Shown piece after piece: positions 14,238 through 22,822 of a DNA stretch of 24,348 nt. The stretch spans positions 1-24,348 of the forward strand of contig CAZITB010000031.1 of assembly GCA_964542055.1 (NCBI GenBank), written 5' to 3'. The stretch's first letter is position 1. Each line of letters opens with the position of its first letter. This DNA comes from CAZITB01 sp964542055. GTDB lineage: Bacteria; Planctomycetota; Phycisphaerae; Sedimentisphaerales; CAMDDF01. Position numbers and translations under genes: made by a program. The notes below the pieces were generated by a model. That model did not search any database. It saw only the letters and a list, made by a program, of their open reading frames with translations, and was not told the origin of the DNA.

Positions 14238-15043
14238 GAATGAAAATAACTTTAATCATTGCGATGTTGATGATAGCAATCATGGCAGGCTGTTCGGTCA
14301 ATCCCGTTACCGGCCAGCGCCAGGTAATGCTCTTAGGCGGCGATGTACAGTCTGACAGGCAACTCGGTGCCCAGGCCGCCCAGCAGATCGAACAGGAAGT
14401 CAGTCAGGAAGAAATTCCCAATCAGGTATCCAATTATGTAAAACAGGTAGGTGCTAAAATAGCGGCAGTTTCCCACAACCCAGATCTCGAATGGCAATTT
14501 TCTGTCATCCCCCACGAAAGCGTCAACGCTTTTGCCCTCCCCGGCGGATTCATTTACATCACAACTGGAATGTTAAAAGTGCTAAACACTGAAGCGCAGC
14601 TGGCTTCTATCCTCGCTCACGAAGCTGTTCACGTTACAGCCAGACACTCCGCTGCCGACATCAGCAGGCAAACATTGATCAGCGGTCTGATCTCGGTAGC
14701 TACTAACCAACAAACCGCCAGGGCCATGAAAGCTGTTGAAATAGTGGCTCAGCTGGAAAATCTAAGATATTCCCGGGATCAGGAAACTGAATCGGACCTT
14801 TATGGGTTGGATTACCTTGTAAAAGCAGGATACGACCCTTACGCAATGGTCGAAACGATGAAAATACTCGAAAACCTAAGCCAGGCAAGACCGCTGCAAT
14901 TTTTCTCCACACACCCAAGCCCTGAAAACAGACAAGAGGCTATAGCCCAGGAAATTCGAAGGGAAGGGTACCCCATAACCGGAATGAAAAATGCCAGCCA
15001 ATACCAGAATAACGTTTTAAGCTACTTAGCAGCCCAGCAGTGA
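14234..15043 (+). CDS. M48-family metalloprotease lipoprotein
   Basis: The 269-residue protein has a hydrophobic signal ending in a lipobox (Met-Ala-Gly-Cys, Cys20), then Ser-Val-Asn-Pro-Val-Thr-Gly-Gln-Arg as in the LoiP/YggG group. The zinc site is His-Glu-Ala-Val-His at 129-133, with the third ligand expected from Glu in Gln-Glu-Thr-Glu-Ser-Asp-Leu-Tyr-Gly. There is no BepA-type TPR tail. It probably degrades misfolded envelope proteins. An AAAGGAGG about 7 bases before the ATG, inside the HAD gene, is a strong SD and supports this start. Its end faces the Gfo gene 2 bases away. Confidence 0.92.
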   Translation: MRMKITLIIAMLMIAIMAGCSVNPVTGQRQVMLLGGDVQSDRQLGAQAAQQIEQEVSQEEIPNQVSNYVKQVGAKIAAVSHNPDLEWQFSVIPHESVNAFALPGGFIYITTGMLKVLNTEAQLASILAHEAVHVTARHSAADISRQTLISGLISVATNQQTARAMKAVEIVAQLENLRYSRDQETESDLYGLDYLVKAGYDPYAMVETMKILENLSQARPLQFFSTHPSPENRQEAIAQEIRREGYPITGMKNASQYQNNVLSYLAAQQ

Positions 15044-15045
15044 AA

Positions 15046-16119
15046 TCATTTTAGCCAGGCTTTTGCAGACTCATTTTGTGCCAGATTAAGTATTTTGGTC
15101 GGCTCTTCGGGCATCAGCGTTTTCGATGAAAGATAGGCAGCTTCAATAACCGCCATCACCGGCAGATTATTAGATATTCTGCATATACAAGGCGGCTCAA
15201 TATCATCATCTTCAGGCTTGATGTTTGCCGCCAAATTATTAAAACCGGCTTTAAGCAAGCTGTCAGGATCATCAAAAAATTCGAATTCCTGCTCTGCGAC
15301 TGCCTGATTATTAAAAGTCTTGAAATAATTGTCGCTTACTTCAACATTGATGTTTTTGCCATAAACTTTGACGGTCTTTTCTTCCGGGCCGTAAACTCGG
15401 CTCAAAACCAGATTCGCAGTCAAAGATTCCGAAAACCGCATCATTACAACAGAAGTATCTTCCGTCAGATAAGTCCGCTGCTGCCGATCCGGAGCATTGG
15501 ATACATTCAATGCATAAACCTGCTCGGGCAGCCCGAAATTCGAAACAATTATATCAATAGCTTGATATCCGTGATAAAGCAGCACACCGCCCCCAGCCAA
15601 TTTCGGATCAAGCAGCCACATTTTTTCCTGATCGATATCAGACGGACTTCGCCATTGAACTTCAATAAGGTTTGGCGACTCTATCTTTTTTCCCTGCACA
15701 TAATTTTTCAAATTTTCCCAACTCGGTGAATTTCGCCAGTAATTGCCCGTCGAAAAGATCACTTTTTCAGAATCTGTCAAAGTGGAAAGCTCGGAAACTT
15801 CCGAAAAATCCCGCCCAGCCGGCGAAAGTTTGAAAATATTGAACTTCTTTTTTATCCCGCTTCGGATATTATCGATACATTCATAAATAGGCTCAGCAAC
15901 AACCAGCAAATCTAAATCATTTTGCATGATCATCTGGCGGTAATCATCATAGCCCTTGCATCCTTCAAATTTTTTGGCAACTTTCGCAGCATTGTCGAAA
16001 TCCCTGTCGCCAATAGCACTGATGCTATACTGGTCCAGCCCCTCAATGAGATTGATCAAACGGCGTCCATTATGACTCAATCCCAGAAAACCTGTTTTAA
16101 TTTTGTTTTCAGGTGTCAT
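15046..16119 (-). CDS. Divergent Gfo/Idh/MocA-family oxidoreductase-like protein
   Basis: The 357-residue protein has the family layout: an N-terminal Rossmann domain starting Thr-Gly-Phe-Leu-Gly-Leu-Ser-His-Asn-Gly, and a C-terminal alpha/beta domain with Gly-Gly-Gly-Val-Leu-Leu-Tyr-His-Gly-Tyr-Gln-Ala-Ile-Asp. The motif normally read as Glu-Lys-Pro is Phe-Lys-Leu at 96-98, so only the Lys is kept. The glycine-rich nucleotide loop is also degenerate, and the catalytic His is displaced from its usual place. It may have unusual activity or none. It begins 3 bases after the glyA stop (TAG-TAA-ATG), so it is in an operon with glyA. Confidence 0.75.
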   Translation of the reverse strand: MTPENKIKTGFLGLSHNGRRLINLIEGLDQYSISAIGDRDFDNAAKVAKKFEGCKGYDDYRQMIMQNDLDLLVVAEPIYECIDNIRSGIKKKFNIFKLSPAGRDFSEVSELSTLTDSEKVIFSTGNYWRNSPSWENLKNYVQGKKIESPNLIEVQWRSPSDIDQEKMWLLDPKLAGGGVLLYHGYQAIDIIVSNFGLPEQVYALNVSNAPDRQQRTYLTEDTSVVMMRFSESLTANLVLSRVYGPEEKTVKVYGKNINVEVSDNYFKTFNNQAVAEQEFEFFDDPDSLLKAGFNNLAANIKPEDDDIEPPCICRISNNLPVMAVIEAAYLSSKTLMPEEPTKILNLAQNESAKAWLK

Positions 16120-16122
16120 TTA

Positions 16123-17379
16123 CTATTTTGCAACAATAAAATGGTCAGGTATCGGGAAATGCGAGCAAAGCATCAACACTTCCTTGCCTGTTTTCTCAAT
16201 AACACTTTCATTATCAATATTTTCCGCCACATCTCTCATAAAACCTGCTAACTGGTCCATCTGTTCTTCTTTCATACCGCGGGTCGTAATCGCAGGAGTT
16301 CCAATCCTAAGCCCGCTCGGATTAAACGGCGGAGCCGGATCATTAGGAATCGTATTATAATTGCTCACAATTCTTGCTCTATCCAAAGCCTTGGCAAATT
16401 TCTTGCCCGGAACATTTTTATTCCGCAAATCGATCAAAATAAGGTGGTTATCAGTACCGCCGGTAACGATATCAAACCCGTATTCCATCAACTTCTCAGC
16501 AAGCCTCTTGGCATTTTTAACAATCTGATCTGCATAAGCCACAAACTCCGCAGTATCAGCCTCCGCCAATGCAACCGCAATAGCCGTTATCGTATGCATA
16601 TGAGGACCGCCTTGCAAACCCGGAAAAACAGCTTTATCCAGGCTTTTCTGATGTTCTTCTTTGCAAAGCAGCAATCCGCCCCTGGGCCCGCGAAGTGTTT
16701 TATGCGTTGTCGTCGAAACCACATCCGCGTGCGGCACCGGACTCGGATGAACACCTGCAACCACCAGACCTGAAATATGAGCGATATCGCTTACGTGATA
16801 CGCCCCCACACTTTTTGCGATCTCTTCGAATTTCGCAAAATCAATGATCCTCGAATATGCCGTCGCACCTGAAACGATAACTTTAGGCTTATGCTCTTTG
16901 GCCAGATCAGCAATCATATCATAATCCAGCAATCCCGTGTCCGGATTTACTGTATAACTTACTGAATTGTAGTATTTCGAAGTAGCACTTACTTTCCAGC
17001 CATGAGTTAAATGTCCACCATGCGGAAGCGCCAAACCCATAAGAGTATCACCCGGCTCCATCAAAGCGTTATAAGCACCTAAATTAGCAATCGACCCGGA
17101 ATATGGTTGAACATTCGCATGATCCGCTTTAAAAACTTTCTTTGCCCGTTCGATTGCCAGCGTTTCTATCAAATCAGTAACCTGCTGACCCTCATAATAC
17201 CTTTTATTCGGATATCCCTCGGCATACTTGTTGGTCATCACACTGCCCGTAGCGGTCATAACAGCTTTTGATACGTAATTTTCTGAAGGTATTAACCGAA
17301 TACAGCCGGATTGACGAGCTTTTTCCTGTCTCAAAAGTTCATATATTTCTGGATCATATTGCTCAAGCGCAGATATCAT
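16123..17379 (-). CDS. glyA: Serine hydroxymethyltransferase
   Basis: The 418-residue PLP enzyme interconverts serine and glycine and loads tetrahydrofolate with a one-carbon unit. K227 in Thr-Thr-Thr-His-Lys-Thr-Leu-Arg-Gly-Pro-Arg-Gly-Gly is the PLP lysine. Other family marks are Ile-Pro-Ser-Glu-Asn-Tyr-Val-Ser, Ala-Asn-Val-Gln-Pro-Tyr-Ser-Gly-Ser, and the N-terminal Tyr-Ala-Glu-Gly-Tyr-Pro segment. Length is normal. An AGGAGA SD lies 7 bases before the ATG. The upstream region shows no glycine riboswitch. The Gfo-like gene follows directly. Confidence 0.97.
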   Translation of the reverse strand: MISALEQYDPEIYELLRQEKARQSGCIRLIPSENYVSKAVMTATGSVMTNKYAEGYPNKRYYEGQQVTDLIETLAIERAKKVFKADHANVQPYSGSIANLGAYNALMEPGDTLMGLALPHGGHLTHGWKVSATSKYYNSVSYTVNPDTGLLDYDMIADLAKEHKPKVIVSGATAYSRIIDFAKFEEIAKSVGAYHVSDIAHISGLVVAGVHPSPVPHADVVSTTTHKTLRGPRGGLLLCKEEHQKSLDKAVFPGLQGGPHMHTITAIAVALAEADTAEFVAYADQIVKNAKRLAEKLMEYGFDIVTGGTDNHLILIDLRNKNVPGKKFAKALDRARIVSNYNTIPNDPAPPFNPSGLRIGTPAITTRGMKEEQMDQLAGFMRDVAENIDNESVIEKTGKEVLMLCSHFPIPDHFIVAK

Positions 17380-17426
17380 TTAACGTTCTCCTAGTCAATT
17401 CTTAAACATGTCGAAAGCGAACTTAT

Positions 17427-17455
17427 ATCATATACTCCGCCCATGTACAAGCCAA
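17427..17455 (-). promoter_or_regulatory. Candidate promoter of glyA
   Basis: Minus strand: TTGGCT (17455-17450), a 17-base spacer and TATGAT (17432-17427). The -10 is good and the -35 is weak. A start near 17420 would give a leader of about 40 bases carrying the SD. Confidence 0.3.
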
Positions 17456-17511
17456 ATAAGCAAATCTTACCTCCGTAAAACTAAACATTAACCGTGCAAA
17501 CTGCAATTATA

Positions 17512-17540
17512 TTGACATTATCTCCCAAAATCACTATATT
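17512..17540 (+). promoter_or_regulatory. Strong sigma-70-type promoter of the TPR gene
   Basis: A perfect TTGACA (17512-17517), a 17-base spacer and TATATT (17535-17540). The start near 17547 gives a leader of about 60 bases. It contains a 12-codon ORF (ATG 17562, stop 17598-17600) just before the TPR start codon. Confidence 0.6.
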
Positions 17541-17605
17541 AAACCCTTTAAATAGTCTAAAATGTACACCTTAGTTTCTTTAACGTACATCCCGATTTGA
17601 AAGTA

Positions 17606-19006
17606 ATGATGACAGAAAATACCGAACAACTGGAAAAGGCAAAACCGTTTTTCGACAGAGCAGAGCAGGTCGAAGCTACTGATAATTTCGATTACGCCAT
17701 CGATATGTACGTAGAAGGCCTGAAAAGGGCACCTGATGCACTCCACGATGGACACATTCCACTAAGAAGAATGTCTTTCATTAGACAAGCCAAAGGCGGC
17801 AAAAAGCCGTCAATGGTTGATAAAATGAAAAAAAGGGGAGGCAAAACCCCCTTGGATCAGATGTTAAATGCAGAATATCTCTTAGCTAAAGACCCTGATA
17901 ATCTCGAATATATCCAGGCAATGTTAAAAGCTGCCGTCCAGGGAAAGTACAACGCAACAGCTGAATGGATAGCAGATATTCTTTTTGATGCGGCAAAAGC
18001 TGCCAAAAAACCCAATCCGACAACTTTTTTGACACTAAAAGAAGCTTATTCCCAACTTGAACTATTCGACAAAGCTGTTCAGGCCTGTAGTTATGCGGTC
18101 AAATTAAAACCAGGCGACGGCGCTTTGGCTGATGAATTGAAAAATCTTTCCGCAAATATGGCGATGAAAAGAGGCCGTTACGAAGAAGAAGGCGATTTCC
18201 GCAGGATGATGCTAAACCGCAAGGACCAGGAAAAGCTACAGCTTCAAGGTGCTGCTGTAAAATCGCAGGATTTTAAGGCCTCTCGGGTCCAGGAAGCCCG
18301 TCAGGATTTCAATAAAGACCCAGATAAACCTGATAATATCCGTAAGCTGGCAAATGCCCTTGCCGAACTGGAAATCGAAAAATCGACTGAAGAAGCTATA
18401 AAATTGCTGCTCGATGGCTACCAGAGATTGAAGGATTTTAGCTTGAAAAGAATGGCAGGTGAGCTTAAGATCAGGCAGTATAAGCGTTTAGCTCGTAAAA
18501 TCAGGGCCCTCATCGAAGAAAATCCAAAAGAAGACAAATACAGAGCACAATTCAAAAAAATCAGTCAGGACCTGCACAAAACCGAATTAGAACATTATAA
18601 AGCTTGTGTAGAAAATTATCCGACCGATAACAAACTGAAGTACGAATATGGTACAAAGTTATTAACTGCCAAACAAATCGACCAGGCGATACCTCTTTTC
18701 CAGGCCGCTATGCAGGACCCGGGAAGAAAAATTTCCGCAATGGACAAACTTGGTATTTGCTTTTTTAATAAAGGATGGTATACTGACGCGATTGATATAT
18801 TTACCCAGGCGATAAAATCGTATGAAATGGAAGACGATTCTATCGGCAAAGACCTAAGATACAATCTGGCAAGGGCTTATGAACGAGAGAACCAGCTTGA
18901 CCAAGCCCTGGATATTTACAGGAAACTTGCTCAGATCGATTTCGGCTACAAGGATGTCCGGGCAAGGGTCGATAATTTAAGAAAAAAAGTTAATAATAAA
19001 AGCTAA
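17606..19006 (+). CDS. TPR-repeat protein, unknown function
   Basis: About 466 residues and mostly helical, with several TPR-like units: near the N-terminus (Lys-Ala-Lys-Pro-Phe-Phe-Asp-Arg-Ala onward), around 145-180 (Tyr-Ser-Gln-Leu-Glu-Leu-Phe-Asp-Lys-Ala-Val), and at 370-460, where Ala-Ile-Asp-Ile-Phe and Ala-Leu-Asp-Ile-Tyr mark clear repeats. The middle (about 180-300) is highly charged and probably coiled. There is no signal peptide or membrane segment, so it is likely a cytoplasmic scaffold. An in-frame TTG at 17597 is possible, but tandem ATGs at 17606 and 17609 are more likely; no SD helps to choose. It is followed by rpsT after 55 bases. No partner can be named. Confidence 0.78.
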   Translation: MMTENTEQLEKAKPFFDRAEQVEATDNFDYAIDMYVEGLKRAPDALHDGHIPLRRMSFIRQAKGGKKPSMVDKMKKRGGKTPLDQMLNAEYLLAKDPDNLEYIQAMLKAAVQGKYNATAEWIADILFDAAKAAKKPNPTTFLTLKEAYSQLELFDKAVQACSYAVKLKPGDGALADELKNLSANMAMKRGRYEEEGDFRRMMLNRKDQEKLQLQGAAVKSQDFKASRVQEARQDFNKDPDKPDNIRKLANALAELEIEKSTEEAIKLLLDGYQRLKDFSLKRMAGELKIRQYKRLARKIRALIEENPKEDKYRAQFKKISQDLHKTELEHYKACVENYPTDNKLKYEYGTKLLTAKQIDQAIPLFQAAMQDPGRKISAMDKLGICFFNKGWYTDAIDIFTQAIKSYEMEDDSIGKDLRYNLARAYERENQLDQALDIYRKLAQIDFGYKDVRARVDNLRKKVNNKS

Positions 19007-19061
19007 TAAGACAACCTCTCAGTGTGAGATTTTAGAAATATAAATAGGAGAAAAATTAAAA

Positions 19062-19337
19062 GTGGCACATTCATTATCAGCCAAAAAAAGAGTAAGGCAA
19101 AACGCAAAAAGGCGTGTTTTGAACCGCGGTCGCAAAAGCGAGATCAAAACTGAAGTTAAGAAACTCGAAAAATTGATGAAAGACGGTAACCTGGACCAGG
19201 CAAAAGATCAGTTAAAGCTTGTCCAAAAAAAGGTTGACCAGATTGCTTCTACTCCGACTATGCACAAAAATACTGCGGCAAGACTGAAATCACGTCTTAC
19301 AAGAAATATATCTCAGCTACAAGAAGCGAATAAATAA
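19062..19337 (+). CDS. rpsT: 30S ribosomal protein S20
   Basis: The 91-residue, Lys/Arg-rich, all-helical protein matches bS20: Ser-Ala-Lys-Lys-Arg-Val-Arg-Gln-Asn at the start and Met-His-Lys-Asn-Thr-Ala-Ala-Arg-Leu-Lys-Ser-Arg-Leu near the end. It binds 16S rRNA early in small-subunit assembly. The start codon is GTG at 19062 with TAGGAG about 11 bases upstream; start choice is firm because the family begins Met-Ala-His-Ser. GTG starts can take part in S20 self-control in other bacteria, but no such control is shown here. A strong terminator follows. Confidence 0.96.
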   Translation: MAHSLSAKKRVRQNAKRRVLNRGRKSEIKTEVKKLEKLMKDGNLDQAKDQLKLVQKKVDQIASTPTMHKNTAARLKSRLTRNISQLQEANK

Positions 19338-19360
19338 ATTTTATTCTGGTTAGTTATTTT

Positions 19361-19400
19361 AAAGTCCAGCCTATATACTTATTTGGCTGGACTTTTTGTT
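19361..19400 (+). terminator. Rho-independent terminator after rpsT
   Basis: A perfect 11-bp stem, AAAGTCCAGCC (19361-19371) with GGCTGGACTTT (19385-19395), closes a 13-base loop and runs into a T-rich tail. It ends the TPR-rpsT transcript. Confidence 0.9.
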
Positions 19401-19424
19401 TAATAACGATTATTGTGGCATAAT
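19396..19424 (+). promoter_or_regulatory. Weak candidate promoter of rnr
   Basis: TTGTTT (19396-19401), a 17-base spacer and CATAAT (19419-19424), directly after the rpsT terminator. The -10 is good and the -35 poor. The leader would be about 33 bases. Confidence 0.3.
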
Positions 19425-19463
19425 GAGAACCATTAAGTAATAAATACATTTTCACGCAAAGAC

Positions 19464-21671
19464 ATGACAGAAGTATTCAAAAAGAAAATATTAAGCTTCA
19501 TAAAGAATCGCGAATATACCCCGCTGAAATTAAACGAACTTGCATCAGCTTTAGGTGTTTCCGATGATTCCTACCAGCAGTTCAAACTCGCCTACGAAGA
19601 GCTCAAACAGGAAGGCAAGATTCTGGTCGGAGATAAAAAGCTCATCATGATCCCTGCCCCAAAAGGCATAATCACCGGCAAGTTCCAGGGCAACCCCAAG
19701 GGTTTCGGATTCGTCGTTCCATTGGAAAAAGGCAGCCATACAGATTTATTCATTTCGCCTTCGGATACAAACGGCGCAATGACCGGCGACACGGTTTCCG
19801 TCGAGGTCATCAAAAAAGGCGTACGCGGCGGAAAAATGGCTTATGCAGGAGCCGTGCTCGAGATTCTTGAAAGAGGAAACAGCAGATTCGTTGCATCCCT
19901 AACCCAAAGCAATGGCAAATGGATCGCCAAACCAGAAGGTAAAACAATTATCGAACCCATCGTTGTCGAAGATGTATCTGCAAAAAATGTCGGACCCGAC
20001 GACAAAGTAGTAATCGAAATTATCCAGTATCCCGAAATCGGCGAAATGGGTAGGGGGGTAATTGTCGAAGTTCTCGGCAAAGCCGGAAAATACGACACAG
20101 AAATCAAAGCCGCAATTGAACAATACAGTCTCCCAGGCGATTTTCCCCAGGAATGCCTCGATCAGGCTCGCCAGGCTGCCCACTCTTTCAATCCCGACCA
20201 GCTCATCCGCAGAGAAGACATCACCGACAAAGTGATAATCACCATTGACCCCGAAACAGCCAAAGATTTCGACGACGCCATCAGCATCGAACGCACAAAA
20301 GACGGCAACTGGCATTTAGGTGTACATATCGCTGACGTCGCCACCTTTGTACCCATGGAATCTCCACTTGATATTGAAGCAAGAAAACGCGGCAACAGCG
20401 TTTATCTGCCCGGCAAAACAATCCCTATGCTGCCTGAAATTCTAAGTAACGGAATTTGCTCGCTTCAGCCGCAGCAGGAACGGTTCGCAAAAAGCGCTTA
20501 CATAACATACGACCCCAAAGGTAACGTAGTTGACCGAAACTACGCTAACAGCCTGATAAAATCGACAGCCCGGCTCACTTACGAGCAAGCCAATGATATT
20601 CTCGAAGGCAAAGCCCAGGATTTCCCCGGGCCCGTCGTCGCCCTTATCAAAGACATGGAAACGCTGGCAAAAGTCATCGAACAGCGGCGTAAAAGCAAAG
20701 GCATGCTCCATCTTGACCTGCCAGAAACCGAAATAGAAATGGACTCCGAAGGCAATGTCATCGACGCCCACCCCGCAGACGACAGCTACCCCCATACCAT
20801 CATCGAAATGTTCATGGTCGAAGCCAACGAAGCTGTATCAGTACTCTTTGACAGGTTCCAGGTACCATTCATGCGGCGAATCCACCCCGACCCCGACAGC
20901 TTGACAACCCAGAAACTCGTAAGATTCGTCCGAGTCTGCGGCATAAAAGTGCCAAAAAAACTCGACAGAAAAGGCATGCAGGACTTGCTCAGCTCAGTAA
21001 AAGGCACTCCTGCTGAATTCCCAATAAACCTCCATGTCCTACGCAGCCTTTCAAAAGCTGAATATTCACCGCTGCACATCGGACACTTCGCACTGGCTTC
21101 GCAAACGTACAGCCATTTCACATCCCCGATCCGAAGATATTGCGATTTGATGCTCCACAGGCTCTTCCAGGTTTACGTCGAACAACGCTTAAACCAGATC
21201 GGCCTCGAAGAAGTTCTACCCGAATCCGAACTGACCGAAATCGGCAAACATATCAGCTTTACCGAGCAAAGAGCATCATCCGCTGAAGAAGATTTGAAAA
21301 AAGTTCTAATACTTTACCTGCTGCAAACGATGGTTGGCGACCAGCTCGAAGCTGCCGTTTCTGGATTTACAAATGAAAACGTCTTCCTCCACATTTACAA
21401 ATACGGAATAGATGCAATGTTCAACAACACAGAATTGGGAATGGACCAGTGGGATTACGACCAAAGACATGGCGTTATTGTAGGCAAACATTCAGGAAAA
21501 CGCCTCGAAATCGGCATGCCGATGAAAGTCAAAATAGTTTCAGTAAATGTTTCCGGCAGACAACTCGTTGTTGCACCTGCCCAGCCTTTAGTTTCAAGTC
21601 GCGACCAGATCAAAGGTAAAAAATCTCGTCCAAAAAAGTTTTCTCGCAGGAAAAAAAACAAAAGACGATGA
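19464..21671 (+). CDS. rnr: Ribonuclease R
   Basis: The 735-residue 3'-5' exoribonuclease degrades structured RNA and helps in rRNA and tmRNA quality control. Domains in order: winged helix (about 1-60), cold-shock OB fold (about 70-220, with Gly-Asn-Pro-Lys-Gly-Phe-Gly-Phe-Val and Asp-Leu-Phe-Ile), the RNB catalytic domain (about 235-590), S1 (about 630-710) and a Lys/Arg-rich tail. The metal-binding acidic cluster is D262, D268, D270 and D271 in Asp-Pro-Glu-Thr-Ala-Lys-Asp-Phe-Asp-Asp-Ala. His-Phe-Thr-Ser-Pro-Ile-Arg-Arg-Tyr-Cys-Asp-Leu is the RNB signature near residue 552. The basic tail favours RNase R over RNase II. Confidence 0.95.
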   Translation: MTEVFKKKILSFIKNREYTPLKLNELASALGVSDDSYQQFKLAYEELKQEGKILVGDKKLIMIPAPKGIITGKFQGNPKGFGFVVPLEKGSHTDLFISPSDTNGAMTGDTVSVEVIKKGVRGGKMAYAGAVLEILERGNSRFVASLTQSNGKWIAKPEGKTIIEPIVVEDVSAKNVGPDDKVVIEIIQYPEIGEMGRGVIVEVLGKAGKYDTEIKAAIEQYSLPGDFPQECLDQARQAAHSFNPDQLIRREDITDKVIITIDPETAKDFDDAISIERTKDGNWHLGVHIADVATFVPMESPLDIEARKRGNSVYLPGKTIPMLPEILSNGICSLQPQQERFAKSAYITYDPKGNVVDRNYANSLIKSTARLTYEQANDILEGKAQDFPGPVVALIKDMETLAKVIEQRRKSKGMLHLDLPETEIEMDSEGNVIDAHPADDSYPHTIIEMFMVEANEAVSVLFDRFQVPFMRRIHPDPDSLTTQKLVRFVRVCGIKVPKKLDRKGMQDLLSSVKGTPAEFPINLHVLRSLSKAEYSPLHIGHFALASQTYSHFTSPIRRYCDLMLHRLFQVYVEQRLNQIGLEEVLPESELTEIGKHISFTEQRASSAEEDLKKVLILYLLQTMVGDQLEAAVSGFTNENVFLHIYKYGIDAMFNNTELGMDQWDYDQRHGVIVGKHSGKRLEIGMPMKVKIVSVNVSGRQLVVAPAQPLVSSRDQIKGKKSRPKKFSRRKKNKRR

Positions 21672-21747
21672 TTTCGTAAACGTTTTGAAAGTTTTTTGAC
21701 AATTTTAAGTTTTTGTGTTAATTTTTTAACAAACTTCCTTGTTGTCC

Positions 21748-21775
21748 TTGGCGCAGTAAATTGATTCCTTATAAT
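21748..21775 (+). promoter_or_regulatory. Candidate promoter of pta-ackA
   Basis: TTGGCG (21748-21753), a 16-base spacer and a perfect TATAAT (21770-21775), giving a start near 21782 and a leader of about 34 bases with AGGTG (21806-21810) as SD. A second possible promoter, TTGACA (21696-21701) with TAATTT (21719-21724), lies upstream. Confidence 0.4.
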
Positions 21776-21815
21776 ACATTTTTAAAATTTTACTAAGTTT
21801 ATTTCAGGTGTTAAA

Positions 21816-22817
21816 ATGGACACTCAAAAACCCTTTTTAGACAAAATCCTTAAAAAAGCAGCTTCAAATCTAAAACATATCGTCCTTCCCGAAGGCAACG
21901 ATCCCAGAATGATACAAGCCGCTAAATTTGTGACCGATAACAGAATCGCAAAAATCACAATGCTCGGCCCAGAACAGGAGATTATATCTCAACTCGAATC
22001 GGCCCAGGCAAACCGCGACGAAATAGACGTGATCGAGCCTGCCAAATCTGAAAAACTGCCTGCCTACGCTGAGCAGTTTTTTTTATTGCGTAAAAACAAA
22101 GGCATAACACCCGAACAAGCAAACGAGATCGTCAAAGATGTAATGTACTTCGGCAATATGATGTTAAAAACCGATGATTGCGATGGCCTTGTCGCCGGTG
22201 CCGTACATTCAACACCCGATACCGTTAGACCGGCACTGCAAATCGTAAAATCGGCACCAGGTATAAAAACCGTTTCCAGCATGTTCTTCATGTGCAAAGG
22301 TGACGAAATCCTCCTCTACGCCGACAGCGGCTTAAATGAATTCCCCACTCCCGAGCAGCTTGTTGACATCGTCATCTCAACCGCAAAAACTGCTTTACAG
22401 TTCGACATCGATCCAAAAATAGCATGCCTGTCATATTCAACTAAAGGCTCAGCCAAATCCGAACAAGCTAAAATCATGGCACAAGTCGCCGAACAAGCCA
22501 GACAAAAACTCGACCAGGAATACGGCCAGGGAAAAATTCCCATCGACGGCGAACTCCAATTCGATGCCGCTTATGTCCCCGCAATCGCTGCCAAAAAAGC
22601 ACCCGATTCACCAATTAAAGGAAGCGCCAACACCTTCATCTTCCCCGACCTCAACGTCGGAAATATAGTTTACAAAGTAACCGAACGCCTCGGCGGCTAT
22701 GACGCATACGGCCCAATCCTCCAGGGGCTGGGCAAACCCGTCAACGACCTTAGCCGTGGCTGCAGCGCCGATGACATTATCGCAACAATAGCAGTGACTT
22801 CAATTCAAGGAATGTAG
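21816..22817 (+). CDS. pta: Phosphate acetyltransferase
   Basis: The 333-residue enzyme converts acetyl-CoA and phosphate to acetyl phosphate. It is the short form, a single PTA/PTB domain without the N-terminal DRTGG and AAA-like regions of the long enterobacterial enzyme. Recognisable pieces are Ile-Val-Leu-Pro-Glu-Gly-Asn-Asp-Pro-Arg near the start, Leu-Val-Ala-Gly-Ala-Val-His-Ser-Thr, Ser-Tyr-Ser-Thr-Lys-Gly-Ser-Ala, and Phe-Ile-Phe-Pro-Asp-Leu-Asn-Val-Gly-Asn. ackA begins 5 bases after its stop, so the pair makes ATP from acetyl-CoA in one operon. This suggests fermentative growth or acetate overflow. Confidence 0.96.
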   Translation: MDTQKPFLDKILKKAASNLKHIVLPEGNDPRMIQAAKFVTDNRIAKITMLGPEQEIISQLESAQANRDEIDVIEPAKSEKLPAYAEQFFLLRKNKGITPEQANEIVKDVMYFGNMMLKTDDCDGLVAGAVHSTPDTVRPALQIVKSAPGIKTVSSMFFMCKGDEILLYADSGLNEFPTPEQLVDIVISTAKTALQFDIDPKIACLSYSTKGSAKSEQAKIMAQVAEQARQKLDQEYGQGKIPIDGELQFDAAYVPAIAAKKAPDSPIKGSANTFIFPDLNVGNIVYKVTERLGGYDAYGPILQGLGKPVNDLSRGCSADDIIATIAVTSIQGM

Positions 22818-22822
22818 TACAA

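Noticed and set aside
17380..17596. Glycine riboswitch upstream of glyA
   Set aside because: No paired aptamer cores or extended stems are seen, and the leader from the likely promoter is only about 40 bases.
21748..21765. Sigma-54-like TTGGCGC...TTGA before pta
   Set aside because: The -12 element lacks GC at the right distance; a perfect TATAAT nearby explains the region.
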